Assembly: GCA_900548775.1 (NCBI GenBank)
Contig: URLM01000001.1
Location: 68,736-132,735, forward strand
Reading direction: 5' to 3'
DNA from: an uncultured Olsenella sp.
GTDB lineage: Bacteria > Actinomycetota > Coriobacteriia > Coriobacteriales > Atopobiaceae
DNA: 64,000 bases
Below are positions 26,592 through 34,626 of this stretch, in pieces. How positions within the stretch are numbered: the first letter of the stretch is position 1; each line of letters starts with the position of its first letter. A program made the translations under genes and the position numbers. A model generated the notes under the pieces. It searched no databases. It saw only the letters and a list, made by a program, of their open reading frames with translations, and had not been told where the DNA came from.

Positions 26592-28814
26592 ATGAAGATC
26601 ATCAAGCGCAACGGCTCGGAGGTCACGTTCGACGTCGCCAAGATCGAGAACGCCATCCGCAAGGCCAACATGGAGGTGCCCGAGGACGAGCGCCTCACCG
26701 AGCGCGAGATACGCTTCGCCTCGCTCAACGTGACCGACGAGTGCATGGAGTCCGGCCACACGGTCACCGTCGAGGAGGTCCAGGACCTCGTCGAGGACCA
26801 GCTCATGGCCCTCGACCACTTTGAGGTAGCCCGCAAGTACATCATCTACCGCTACGTCCAGAACCAGAAGCGCCAGAAGAACACGACGGACGACAAGATC
26901 CTCGCCCTCATCGAGTGCAACAACGAGGAGGTCAAGCAGGAGAACTCCAACAAGAACCCGACCGTCGTCTCGGTCCAGCGCGACTACATGGCCGGCGAGG
27001 TCTCCAAGGACCTCACCATGCGCGATCTTCTCCCCGCCGAGGTCGTCCAGGCGCACGAGCAGGGCATCATTCACTTCCACGACGCGGACTACTACGCGCA
27101 GCACATGCACAACTGCGACCTCATCAACCTCGACGACATGCTGCAGAACGGCACCGTGATCTCGGGCACGCTCATCGAGCGTCCGCACAGCTTCTCAACC
27201 GCCTGCAACATCGCCACGCAGATCATCGCCCAGGTGGCCTCCTGCCAGTACGGCGGCCAGTCCATCTCGCTCACGCACCTCGCGCCCTTTGTCGACGTCT
27301 CCCGCAAGAAGATCCGCCGCTCGGTCTATGCCGAGATGGAGACCATCGGCTACAAGGCCTCGCCCGAGCAGATCGACGAGATGGTCGAGAAGCGCCTGCA
27401 CGACGAGGTCGCACGCGGCGTGCAGACCATCCAGTACCAGGTTGTCACCCTCATGACCACCAACGGCCAGGCGCCGTTCATCACCGTCTTCATGTACCTC
27501 AACGAGGCCCGCAGCGCACAGGAGAAGCACGACCTCGCCCTCATCATCGAGGAGATGCTCAAGCAGCGCTACCAGGGCGTCAAGAACGAGAAGGGCGTCT
27601 GGATCACCCCCGCCTTCCCCAAGCTCATCTACGTGCTCGAGGAGGACAACATCCACGAGGGCGACCCGTACTTCTACCTCACCAAGATGGCTGCCAAGTG
27701 CACCGCCAAGCGCATGGTGCCCGACTACATCTCCGAGAAGAAGATGCGCGAGTACAAGCTCTCCAAGGGCGAGACCGAGGGCCACGGCGACGTGTACACC
27801 TGCATGGGCTGCCGCTCGTTCCTCACGCCTGACCGCTCGGGCAACGGCTATGACAACGTGGCCAAGGCCAAGAACTACGAGCCGGGCAAGCCCAAGTACT
27901 ACGGCCGCTTCAACCAGGGCGTCGTGACCATCAACCTGCCTGACGTTGCCCTCTCCTCCGATGGCGACATGGACAAGTTCTGGAAGATCTTCGACGAGCG
28001 CCTCGAGCTCTGCCACCGCGCCCTGCGCTGCCGTCACGACCGCCTCTGCGGCACCCTCTCCGACGCCGCACCCATCCTCTGGCAGTATGGCGCGCTGGCC
28101 CGTCTCGACAAGGGCGAGAAGATCGACAAGCTCCTCTATGGCGGCTACTCTACCATCTCGCTGGGCTACGCGGGCCTCTACGAGTGCGTGAAGTACATGA
28201 CCGGCAAGAGCCACACCGACGAGGAGGCCAAGCCCTTCGCGCTCTCCGTCATGCAGCACATGAACGACAAGTGCGCCGAGTGGAAGGCCGCCGAGAACAT
28301 CGACTACTCGCTCTACGGCACGCCGCTCGAGTCCACCACGTACAAGTTCGCCAAGTGCCTGCAGAAGCGCTTCGGGGTGGTCAAGGGCATCACCGACCAT
28401 GGCTACATCACGAACTCCTACCACGTGAACGTGCGCGAGAAGATCGACGCCTTCACCAAGCTCAAGTTCGAGAGCGAGTTCCAGCGTCTCTCCCCCGGCG
28501 GCGCCATCTCCTACGTCGAGGTCCCCAACATGCAGGACAACCTCGAGGCCGTCATCCGCGTCATGCAGTTCATCTACGACAACATCATGTACGCCGAGCT
28601 CAACACCAAGTCTGACTACTGCCAGGTGTGTGGCTACGACGGCGAGATCAAGATCGTGGAGGACGACGGCAAGCTGGTCTGGGAGTGCCCGCACTGCGGC
28701 AACCGCGACCAGTCCAAGCTCAACGTTGCCCGTCGCACCTGCGGCTACATTGGCACGCAGTTCTGGAACCAGGGACGTACGGAAGAAATCAAGGATCGCG
28801 TGCTGCACCTGTAA
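26592..28814 (+). CDS. nrdD: Anaerobic (class III) ribonucleoside-triphosphate reductase
   Basis: Makes deoxyribonucleotides without oxygen using a glycyl radical generated by NrdG. The 740-residue product has an N-terminal ATP-cone (MKIIKRNGSEVTFDVAKIENAI), the ten-stranded barrel, and a C-terminal Cys4 zinc site (CQVCGY...CPHCGN). The glycyl radical motif is RRTCGYIGTQFW, close to the C-terminus. The ATG follows GAGGGAGTGAGCAC. nrdG is not directly downstream as usual but 842 bp away, with a toxin-antitoxin pair between them. A hairpin follows the stop within 10 bp. Confidence 0.97.
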   Translation: MKIIKRNGSEVTFDVAKIENAIRKANMEVPEDERLTEREIRFASLNVTDECMESGHTVTVEEVQDLVEDQLMALDHFEVARKYIIYRYVQNQKRQKNTTDDKILALIECNNEEVKQENSNKNPTVVSVQRDYMAGEVSKDLTMRDLLPAEVVQAHEQGIIHFHDADYYAQHMHNCDLINLDDMLQNGTVISGTLIERPHSFSTACNIATQIIAQVASCQYGGQSISLTHLAPFVDVSRKKIRRSVYAEMETIGYKASPEQIDEMVEKRLHDEVARGVQTIQYQVVTLMTTNGQAPFITVFMYLNEARSAQEKHDLALIIEEMLKQRYQGVKNEKGVWITPAFPKLIYVLEEDNIHEGDPYFYLTKMAAKCTAKRMVPDYISEKKMREYKLSKGETEGHGDVYTCMGCRSFLTPDRSGNGYDNVAKAKNYEPGKPKYYGRFNQGVVTINLPDVALSSDGDMDKFWKIFDERLELCHRALRCRHDRLCGTLSDAAPILWQYGALARLDKGEKIDKLLYGGYSTISLGYAGLYECVKYMTGKSHTDEEAKPFALSVMQHMNDKCAEWKAAENIDYSLYGTPLESTTYKFAKCLQKRFGVVKGITDHGYITNSYHVNVREKIDAFTKLKFESEFQRLSPGGAISYVEVPNMQDNLEAVIRVMQFIYDNIMYAELNTKSDYCQVCGYDGEIKIVEDDGKLVWECPHCGNRDQSKLNVARRTCGYIGTQFWNQGRTEEIKDRVLHL

Positions 28815-28823
28815 GCTCTGAAG

Positions 28824-28902
28824 GCCTCGCCCCTTTGCCCTGCGCTCAAACATCCTCGCGCGCTACGCGCTGTGGAACTGCGCCGGGACAAAGGGGCGAG
28901 GC
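28824..28902. repeat. Long hairpin after nrdD, related to the 35262-35538 hairpins
   Basis: GCCTCGCCCCTTTG (28824-28837) pairs with CAAAGGGGCGAGGC (28889-28902); after one bulge the stem continues with GGG and GCGC. The 34-nt loop begins TCAAACA and ends GGAACT, resembling the loop ends of the two hairpins near 35300 and 35500. There is no U-run, so it is a poor intrinsic terminator. Confidence 0.65.
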
Positions 28903-29010
28903 ATCTTTCAGCCACAGCACGCGCTTGGCGGCTAAAGGGCAAAAGACAAATTGCCCCTCCAGAGCGTCATGGGACCATGCAAAGAAGGCAGCCCCTACGG
29001 CTTATGGTGA

Positions 29011-29057
29011 TAGTACGAATCTGGTACGTGATTTGGTACGATATTAGGTATCTAATT
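29011..29057 (+). promoter_or_regulatory. Three to four 12-bp direct repeats before toxin-antitoxin pair
   Basis: TAGTACGAATC, TGGTACGTGATT, TGGTACGATATT and AGGTATCTAATT run head to tail just upstream of the antitoxin ribosome site. One repeat per helical turn suits cooperative autorepression by the Phd-like antitoxin, and the promoter probably lies within. Confidence 0.6.
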
Positions 29058-29077
29058 GCGTCTACTAAGGAGCTTCC

Positions 29078-29368
29078 ATGACTGCCATCTTCTCGTCCGC
29101 AGCCCTCAAGACGCGTCAGCGCGAAATCAAGGACATCGCCCGCAAGGACGTGGTCCACATCACGGAGAACGGCAACGCCGCCTTTGTCTTCATGAGCGAA
29201 GAGCTCTTCGACCAGCAGATCAACAAGGCCGCCGAAGAGGCGGCGCTCACCGAGCGCATGCGTGCGTGCATCAAGGCCTCGGATGACTGCTTTGAGCAGG
29301 GGGCATACATCGAGGGGACCGATGCTTTCTTCAGCGCGCTCGACGAGAGGCTGGCGGCCAATGGCTAA
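29078..29368 (+). CDS. Phd/YefM-type antitoxin
   Basis: A 96-residue protein with a Phd/YefM-like DNA-binding N-terminus (SSAALKTRQREIKDIARKDVVHITENGNAAFVFMSEE) and a helical C-terminal tail that would wrap the toxin. It is expected to neutralise the next gene's product and repress the operon with it. The ATG follows AAGGAGCTTCC. It overlaps the toxin gene by 8 bp. The pair lies between nrdD and nrdG, which suggests insertion into a former nrdDG operon. Confidence 0.82.
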   Translation: MTAIFSSAALKTRQREIKDIARKDVVHITENGNAAFVFMSEELFDQQINKAAEEAALTERMRACIKASDDCFEQGAYIEGTDAFFSALDERLAANG

Positions 29369-29630
29369 GATGCTCTACGCCCTCTCGTTTCTCGATGACG
29401 TCGAAACTATCTACTCTCCTCGCGTTCGAAAACATCTCGAATCGGTTCTCTCGATGATTGAGACCTTTCCAGAAAGCGGCACGCTCGTCTCCTCGGAATA
29501 CCTTACTAGCAGATATGGAGGAGAAGTACGCAGGTGCAATGTTGCGCCATTCTATGTCGTTTACACCTATGAGCGTTCAACCGATACAGTGCGTATACGT
29601 GGCCTTGTTCCACAGCGCTCAACCCACTAG
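29361..29630 (+). CDS. RelE/ParE-superfamily toxin
   Basis: An 89-residue protein with the compact RelE/ParE layout: N-terminal helices (RVRKHLESVLSMIETFPESG), then C-terminal strands with VAPFYVVYTYERSTDTVRIRGL. The C-terminal arginines and tyrosines could serve catalysis or gyrase binding; I cannot tell an mRNA interferase from a gyrase poison. The start overlaps the antitoxin stop, as is typical of type II pairs. AT content is higher than in the flanking nrd genes, which fits horizontal arrival. Confidence 0.78.
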   Translation: MAKMLYALSFLDDVETIYSPRVRKHLESVLSMIETFPESGTLVSSEYLTSRYGGEVRRCNVAPFYVVYTYERSTDTVRIRGLVPQRSTH

Positions 29631-29656
29631 CACCTTCCTATAAAAGGGGCCTCCCG

Positions 29657-30205
29657 ATGAACTACGCAACCATCAAGTACTGCGATATCGCCAACGGCAT
29701 TGGGGTGAGGACCTCGCTCTTTGTCTCCGGATGCCGCCTGCACTGCAAGAACTGCTTCAACGAGGAGGCCTGGAGCTTCTCAGCGGGCAAGCCATTCACG
29801 CAGCAGACCGAAGAAGAAATACTTTCGTCACTTGCCGCGCCCTACGTCGACGGGCTCTCCGTTCTGGGCGGCGAGCCCACGGAGCCAGAGAACGCCACGG
29901 CCCTGGCGCCCTTCCTCGAGCACGTGCGGGCGGCCTACCCCGAGAAGAACATCTGGATGTACTCCGGACGCACCTGGGAGCAGCTCACCGGCAACGGCGA
30001 CCATGCCTCACCTGACATGGACCGTATTCTCGCCTGCCTGAACGTCCTGGTAGACGGCCCCTTTGTGCAGGAGCTGCACGACATCACGCTGCGCTTTCGC
30101 GGCTCGTCCAACCAACGGCTCATCGACGTCCCTGCAACGCTTGCATCGGGCACAGTCACCATCTGGCAGGACGACCCCCAGTTCGCCCAGCACGCGTGGG
30201 CTTAG
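29657..30205 (+). CDS. nrdG: Anaerobic ribonucleotide reductase activating protein
   Basis: Radical SAM enzyme that installs the glycyl radical on NrdD. The 182-residue protein has the CxxxCxxC cluster motif in SGCRLHCKNCFNEEAW (residues 26-33), and GLSVLGGEPTEPEN is the SAM-binding GGE-type motif. It starts 26 bp after the toxin gene. The ATG follows AAAAGGGG, so it may be read from the TA transcript or from nrdD read-through. This is the partner of the nrdD gene at 26592. Confidence 0.95.
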   Translation: MNYATIKYCDIANGIGVRTSLFVSGCRLHCKNCFNEEAWSFSAGKPFTQQTEEEILSSLAAPYVDGLSVLGGEPTEPENATALAPFLEHVRAAYPEKNIWMYSGRTWEQLTGNGDHASPDMDRILACLNVLVDGPFVQELHDITLRFRGSSNQRLIDVPATLASGTVTIWQDDPQFAQHAWA

Positions 30206-30213
30206 CCATGCTC

Positions 30214-30242
30214 GGATGGGTTTGCGTTACGCAAGCCCATCC
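30214..30242. terminator. Bidirectional terminator between nrdG and DUF4143 ATPase gene
   Basis: GGATGGGTTTGCG and CGCAAGCCCATCC form a 13-bp stem with a 3-nt loop and one G-T pair; TTCTT follows on the plus strand. The stem overlaps the last codons of the convergent ATPase gene. Confidence 0.8.
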
Positions 30243-31537
30243 TTCTTGAGGCAGAACGCGGCGTAGAGCGGGATGCTCTCTACGCCGTCGGTCATTCCAA
30301 AATTTCGAGTTGACAAGCGCAGCGAACAGGCTGGCTTGTATTTCTCGCGATAGACCGAGAGGCTGCGCGAGCGGACGTTGCCAGAGGACTTAACCTCTAC
30401 GGGAATGGCCCGTGCGCCACCATCCTCGATGACAAAATCGACCTCAGCGGTTCTCCCGCTTGTCCAGTAGCGAGGAGTAAACCCACTCGCAACGAGGTTC
30501 TGCGCCACATAGTTCTCGGTAAGTGCGCCAGCATCGAGTAGCTTCCGTGCCGCCTCGTCAAACATCACCGCTGGCGAAACCTCCATCATGGCGGAGAGAA
30601 GCCCCGTATCAGCAAGATATATTTTGAACGATGACCGGTCCTCCTGCATCTTCAGGGGAATCTGGCCTGACGAGATGCGAACGCAACGGTTCACAAGCCC
30701 GGCGGTCTCGAGCCAATCAAGCGCTGCGGCATACTGGCTCGACCTCCCGCCAGACCGCACAACCTTGTACTGGAACTTGTGATTCTCCTTCGCAAGCTGC
30801 GCGGGAACGCTTGTCCATGCCTCACGAATACGAGCCGTCTCGACTGGTTCGGCATACTTTGCCATGTCCGCAACATAGAGGTCGAGTATGTTGCGCTGGA
30901 TACGAGACACATCCGCGAAGTCCCCATGCTTTGCATATGAGGCAACCGCCTCGGGCATCCCACCGGTCAGCACGTATGCCCTGTAGAGATCGAGTGCCTG
31001 TTCGTGAAGGGGGTACGCAACCTTCTGCGCATACGCTTCCGAGATGCCCGCGACCATCTGCCCGTGCCCTGTGGCCTCAAGCCACTCATCAAAGGTCATA
31101 GGCAGAAGCGTGAGCGTCTCCACCTTACCCACGGGTGCCGAGAAGCCGATGCGATTTACAGCAACTCCCAGCAGACTTCCTGCGGAAATTACGCAGCAGT
31201 CCGGTAGTTCCTCACAGAAGTACTTCAACGATGCAAGCGCGCGCGGCGCTGCCTGAATCTCGTCGAGAAAGATCAGGGTCCGATGCGGATCGATGCTGTG
31301 GTTGGCGACCTGCTCGATGTTAGAAATCACCCGATTTGGTTCCAAGTCCCCATCAAAAGCCGCGCGTGCGGCGGCCTGCCGTTCGAGGTCAAGAAAAACG
31401 TAGTCATCAAACGCCTTCTTCGCAAACTCCTTGATGAGGTAACTCTTGCCAACCTGACGGGTCCCATAGACCAGAAGCGGTTTTCGAGAACTGCGAGATT
31501 TCCATTCCATGAGGGAGCCCATCGCATTACGCCTCAT
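30227..31537 (-). CDS. AAA-type ATPase with DUF4143 domain
   Basis: A 436-residue ATPase of the widespread AAA_14/DUF4143 group, whose function is unknown. Walker A is VYGTRQVGKSYLI near residue 30, and Walker B is RTLIFLDEIQAAPRALASL. The C-terminal DUF4143 half contains the nuclease-like segment TAEVDFVIEDGGARAIPVEVKSS, with D/E-x-K spacing typical of PD-(D/E)XK folds. I chose the ATG at 31537 since GGGAGG is 6 bp upstream; the ATG two codons earlier would be too close. GC content is lower than the core genes, so recent acquisition is likely. It stands alone with repeated operator-like sequences upstream. Confidence 0.85.
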   Translation of the reverse strand: MRRNAMGSLMEWKSRSSRKPLLVYGTRQVGKSYLIKEFAKKAFDDYVFLDLERQAAARAAFDGDLEPNRVISNIEQVANHSIDPHRTLIFLDEIQAAPRALASLKYFCEELPDCCVISAGSLLGVAVNRIGFSAPVGKVETLTLLPMTFDEWLEATGHGQMVAGISEAYAQKVAYPLHEQALDLYRAYVLTGGMPEAVASYAKHGDFADVSRIQRNILDLYVADMAKYAEPVETARIREAWTSVPAQLAKENHKFQYKVVRSGGRSSQYAAALDWLETAGLVNRCVRISSGQIPLKMQEDRSSFKIYLADTGLLSAMMEVSPAVMFDEAARKLLDAGALTENYVAQNLVASGFTPRYWTSGRTAEVDFVIEDGGARAIPVEVKSSGNVRSRSLSVYREKYKPACSLRLSTRNFGMTDGVESIPLYAAFCLKKDGLA

Positions 31538-31585
31538 ATCCATCCTCCCATCTTGGTCCCTTGATAGAAGGTTAGCACTTAAATT

Positions 31586-31644
31586 GCTAAAAATGTCATG
31601 GATTACATTTTTTTACAGCTAAAAATGTCATGGATTACATTTTT
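31586..31644. repeat. Two 27-bp direct repeats upstream of DUF4143 ATPase gene
   Basis: A sequence starting GCTAAAAATGTCATGG and ending TTACATTTTT occurs at 31586-31612 and 31618-31644, 32 bp apart. Each copy contains the inverted repeat AAATGT...ACATTT. The position in the promoter region suggests a regulator-binding pair. Confidence 0.6.
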
Positions 31645-31681
31645 CATCAGTTATCGCATATAGGGTGAAGGAAGAGCAAAA

Positions 31682-31719
31682 CGCCCCGGCTTCGCAGCGC
31701 AGGTCGCGAAGCCGGGGCG
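31682..31719 (-). terminator. Intrinsic terminator after ABC exporter
   Basis: CGCCCCGGCTTCGC and GCGAAGCCGGGGCG form a perfect 14-bp stem with a 10-nt loop. On the minus strand it is followed by TTTTGCTC. Confidence 0.85.
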
Positions 31720-31741
31720 CTCATTACGGAGAAGGCCTTCC

Positions 31742-33541
31742 CTACTCCAAGAACCCGCCGGTCTGGCGGTTCCACAGGCTCGCGTACTCTCCTCCGCGCT
31801 CCACAAGCTCGTGGTGGGTGCCATCCTCCACGACCTCGCCATCGGCCAGAACCACGATGCGGTCGAGAGAAGCAACCGTTGAGAGGCGGTGCGCGACCAC
31901 GATGGAGGTACGGCCACGCATGAGGTTCTCGAGCGCACCCTGCACAAGCGCCTCAGACTCGGAGTCAAGCGCGGAGGTTGCCTCGTCCAGCACCAGGATG
32001 GGCGCGTCGACCAGGATTGCGCGGGCAATGGCCACGCGCTGGCGCTGTCCGCCCGAGAGCTTGACGCCCCTCTCGCCCACCATGGTGTCAAAACCGTCCG
32101 GCAGCCGCTCTATGAACTCGAGCGCGTTTGCCTCCTCGGCAGCACGGCGAATCTCCTCGTCTGTGGCATCCGGCTTGCCGTAGGCTATGTTCTCGCGAAT
32201 GGAACGATGGAAGAGCAGGGCCTCCTGGGGAACGTAGGCAACCTGTCGGCGAAGGCTCTGCTGGGAGCAATGGCTCACGTCCTGCCCGTCCACCAGCACG
32301 CGACCCTCTTGGACGTCGTCCAGGCGTAGGAGCAGCTTGGTGAGGGTGGTCTTGCCCGAACCGGAGCGACCCACCAGACCAACGCGCTGGCCTGCGAGGA
32401 TGTGGAGATTAAGGTCCTCGAAGACGTAGTCGTCCTTCGGCGCATCGGGATAGCGGAAGCGCAGGTTCTCGAAGTCGATTCGACCGTCGGTGACCTCAAG
32501 CGGCTTTGCGTCCGCGTCGTCCGCCACGAGCGTAGGCTCGTCCAACACGCGCGTCATCTCGGCAGCATCACCAAACGCCCGGTTGATGCGCTGCATCATG
32601 GAGTTGAAGTAGTTGAAGCGCATCGTGAGGTTGTACGTGTAGGTAAACATCATGACGAGCGTACCGGCGCTTATGCCAAACCACGCGTTGCCGCCCACCA
32701 CGAAGATCGAGACCACGAACATGATGATGGTGATGAGCGCCGAGGTGGTGAAGCCTCGCCTCATGGTGGCGCGCATGTTGGTGTTCTCGGCTGCCATCGC
32801 CTCGCGGTCAGCCGTGGTGAAGAGCCCACGCTCGTAGTCCTCGCGACCATAGGTCTTGACGGCGAGTATGTTGGTGACGGCGTCGGAGAGAACGCCCGAG
32901 AGCTTGTTCTGCGCACGCGACGCTTCCGCCGAGAGGGGAAGGATGCGTCGGTACATGCCATAGGCGATGACCACGTAGAGCACGAGCATTGCAACGAGGA
33001 TGGCCACGAAGAGCGGTGCAATGGGGGCGAGAATGCCCACCGTGAGCGCAATGGAGGCAAGCGTCGGCCACAGCGAGTACGTCACCACATCTATGAGGCC
33101 GGAGTAGCCCGAGACAAAGCGCGAGGTCTGGCTCACCAGGCTGCCGCCAAAGCGGCTGTTGTGGAATGTCATCGACTGGTTTGAGAGCGTGTCGAAGCAC
33201 AGTCGCGAGAGCTGGTAGTCACCGTTGATCTCCAGCTTGTAGACCGAGTAGTCCTGGAGCTTTGAGAGCGTCTGGCCAACGGCGTTAACCACGAGAAGGG
33301 CAAGCACGTAGGGTCCAAACACGGGAAGCACCTGGTCTGCCGAGACGGGCGATGCCTGCACGCGGTCAACGATGAGGCCCATCACGTAGGTGTTCGCAAA
33401 GGTGAGAAGGGCAATATAGCCCACGGAGCTCACGATGGAGAGCACAAAGGCACCCATCTTCTGTCGCGTGACTCCCCAGAAATAGTGCAGCGTGCGACGT
33501 ATGGTCGCACGGTCGTTCTTGTCGGTTGGTCGAGCAGCCAA
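31742..33541 (-). CDS. ABC exporter, fused permease and ATPase
   Basis: A 599-residue half-transporter of the MsbA/multidrug type that would work as a dimer in the inner membrane. Residues about 15-310 give six membrane segments. The nucleotide-binding domain shows GRSGSGKTTL (Walker A), the Q-loop YVPQEALLF, LSGGQRQRVAIARA (signature), LVLDEATSALDSES (Walker B) and the H-loop AHRLST. I chose the TTG giving MAARPTDKND because GGGGG lies 8 bp upstream and the longer frame adds an Arg-rich leader. No second half-transporter or maturation gene is adjacent, so the substrate is open. Confidence 0.88.
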   Translation of the reverse strand: MAARPTDKNDRATIRRTLHYFWGVTRQKMGAFVLSIVSSVGYIALLTFANTYVMGLIVDRVQASPVSADQVLPVFGPYVLALLVVNAVGQTLSKLQDYSVYKLEINGDYQLSRLCFDTLSNQSMTFHNSRFGGSLVSQTSRFVSGYSGLIDVVTYSLWPTLASIALTVGILAPIAPLFVAILVAMLVLYVVIAYGMYRRILPLSAEASRAQNKLSGVLSDAVTNILAVKTYGREDYERGLFTTADREAMAAENTNMRATMRRGFTTSALITIIMFVVSIFVVGGNAWFGISAGTLVMMFTYTYNLTMRFNYFNSMMQRINRAFGDAAEMTRVLDEPTLVADDADAKPLEVTDGRIDFENLRFRYPDAPKDDYVFEDLNLHILAGQRVGLVGRSGSGKTTLTKLLLRLDDVQEGRVLVDGQDVSHCSQQSLRRQVAYVPQEALLFHRSIRENIAYGKPDATDEEIRRAAEEANALEFIERLPDGFDTMVGERGVKLSGGQRQRVAIARAILVDAPILVLDEATSALDSESEALVQGALENLMRGRTSIVVAHRLSTVASLDRIVVLADGEVVEDGTHHELVERGGEYASLWNRQTGGFLE

Positions 33542-33679
33542 AGCAATCCCCCTTGGTATCTGCCGCCTCGGGCGGCACAGGCGTAACTGAAACAGCTTGC
33601 GCAAAGCCAGCCAAGAGTTGCACCGCATGGCCGTACTTGCAGCTAAACCACAGATGGAGGAGTCGAGAGGGACTGGGGG

Positions 33680-34012
33680 CTATCTCAGCTCGAGCATTCC
33701 TCTAATGGCAGACATGATGCCGAGCATAGCGTCGTGACTTGCCACGCCGACGAGCCGGTATCCGCGAGCAGAGAGGTCAAGACAGCGAAGCTGCTCCACG
33801 CAGGCATAGCCCCTCACCGGGCTCTTCCCCATCTCGATATGCAGGGGGTATCCGTTGTCTGTCGTGGTAATAGGCACAATCGCAGTCATGCTGGAGCGGC
33901 TGTTGAAGCCGTATCCACTCACGACGACAGCCGGCCGCCGCTTAGCTGGCTCGTGACCATAGGCCGGACTAAAGTCAACCTCGACGATGTCACCCTGTTC
34001 GAGATGAGTCAC
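33680..34012 (-). CDS. mazF: MazF/PemK-type mRNA interferase toxin
   Basis: A 110-residue toxin that is expected to cleave single-stranded RNA. The family N-terminus is clear: LEQGDIVEVDFSPAYGHEPAKRRP, containing the catalytic Arg region, then PAVVVSGYGFN, SMTAIVPITT and the C-terminal LDLSARGYRLVG. The GTG start overlaps the antitoxin stop (GTGA), and GGAGGTCGTGGA precedes it, so translation is coupled. Function depends on the MazE-like partner directly upstream. Confidence 0.9.
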   Translation of the reverse strand: MTHLEQGDIVEVDFSPAYGHEPAKRRPAVVVSGYGFNSRSSMTAIVPITTTDNGYPLHIEMGKSPVRGYACVEQLRCLDLSARGYRLVGVASHDAMLGIMSAIRGMLELR

Positions 34013-34308
34013 TCCACGACCTCCCCACCAACGTCCTCGCCCCAATCCACCTCGGTGGGTTGGGAAGCATCCTCGTGCCCCCTAAAGAGAGAGTCGATCG
34101 ATACGTACGGAGCGTCGCAATAGCACCTATGGCTCTCCTCGACGGGGCGAAGCAAGATGAAGGGGCCGTTCTCGTCTGTCCCGTAACTAATGCTGAGATT
34201 GGACCCTACGGCAAGTCGTAGCGAGTCACAAACCGCCTTGGGAATGCGCACCGCCTTGGATGCGCCCCACGCGCAGAGCTTTGCCTCGCGCTCCTCAACA
34301 GCTGGCAT
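34009..34308 (-). CDS. mazE: MazE/AbrB-type antitoxin
   Basis: A 99-residue antitoxin. The N-terminal swapped-hairpin domain is WGASKAVRIPKAVCDSLRLAVGSNLSISYG, typical of AbrB/MazE DNA binding. The acidic C-terminal tail (SLFRGHEDASQPTEVDWGEDVGG) would bind and block MazF. The ATG lies 18 bp from a perfect 10+10 bp palindrome that probably is its own operator. Together with mazF it forms a complete type II module. Confidence 0.88.
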   Translation of the reverse strand: MPAVEEREAKLCAWGASKAVRIPKAVCDSLRLAVGSNLSISYGTDENGPFILLRPVEESHRCYCDAPYVSIDSLFRGHEDASQPTEVDWGEDVGGEVVE

Positions 34309-34326
34309 GGCGCAACCTCCAATCGA

Positions 34327-34350
34327 TAAGATATCTCATTAGATATCTTA
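34327..34350. promoter_or_regulatory. Palindromic operator of the mazEF pair
   Basis: TAAGATATCT and AGATATCTTA are perfect inverted repeats around CATT, directly upstream of the mazE start. The position and AT-rich sequence fit autorepression by MazE. The rest of 34309-34626 is mainly the riboswitch of the divergent gene. Confidence 0.65.
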
Positions 34351-34470
34351 CCCCATTACGAGACGAGACAATCGGCAATCGCCACACGCTTGCGTCATGG
34401 CAACCCAGCGCATTCTTGATGTCAAGGCCTCGCACACCTCTCGGCGTGATACAGTGAAGCCACAGGAAAC

Positions 34471-34584
34471 GCGCTGTTACTGACGGATAATCGTGGGACA
34501 CCACGGGGAAGCAGCGTGATCACAACCCGCCGACCGTCTGGGCAAGCGCACCTGAGTGGGTGCTTGCCCGCTGCTGTCTTTTTT
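34471..34584 (+). ncRNA. ZTP (ZMP) riboswitch with terminator
   Basis: Senses the purine intermediate ZMP/ZTP, which accumulates when 10-formyl-THF is short. The conserved pieces of the pfl/ZTP motif are present: TACTGACGGATAATCG, CGTGGGACACCACGGGGAAGC and, after a linker, CCGACCGTCTGGGCA. The pseudoknot is GACGG (34482-34486) with CCGTC. The expression platform is GGGCAAGC(G)CACC pairing with GGTGCTTGCCC, then CTGCTGTCTTTTTT. Ligand binding would free the 3' strand from the terminator. It precedes the IMP cyclohydrolase gene, a textbook target. Confidence 0.92.
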
Positions 34585-34626
34585 GGGCCGGGCCCGCTCG
34601 CGTGCGCACGAGAGAAGAGAGGACCC

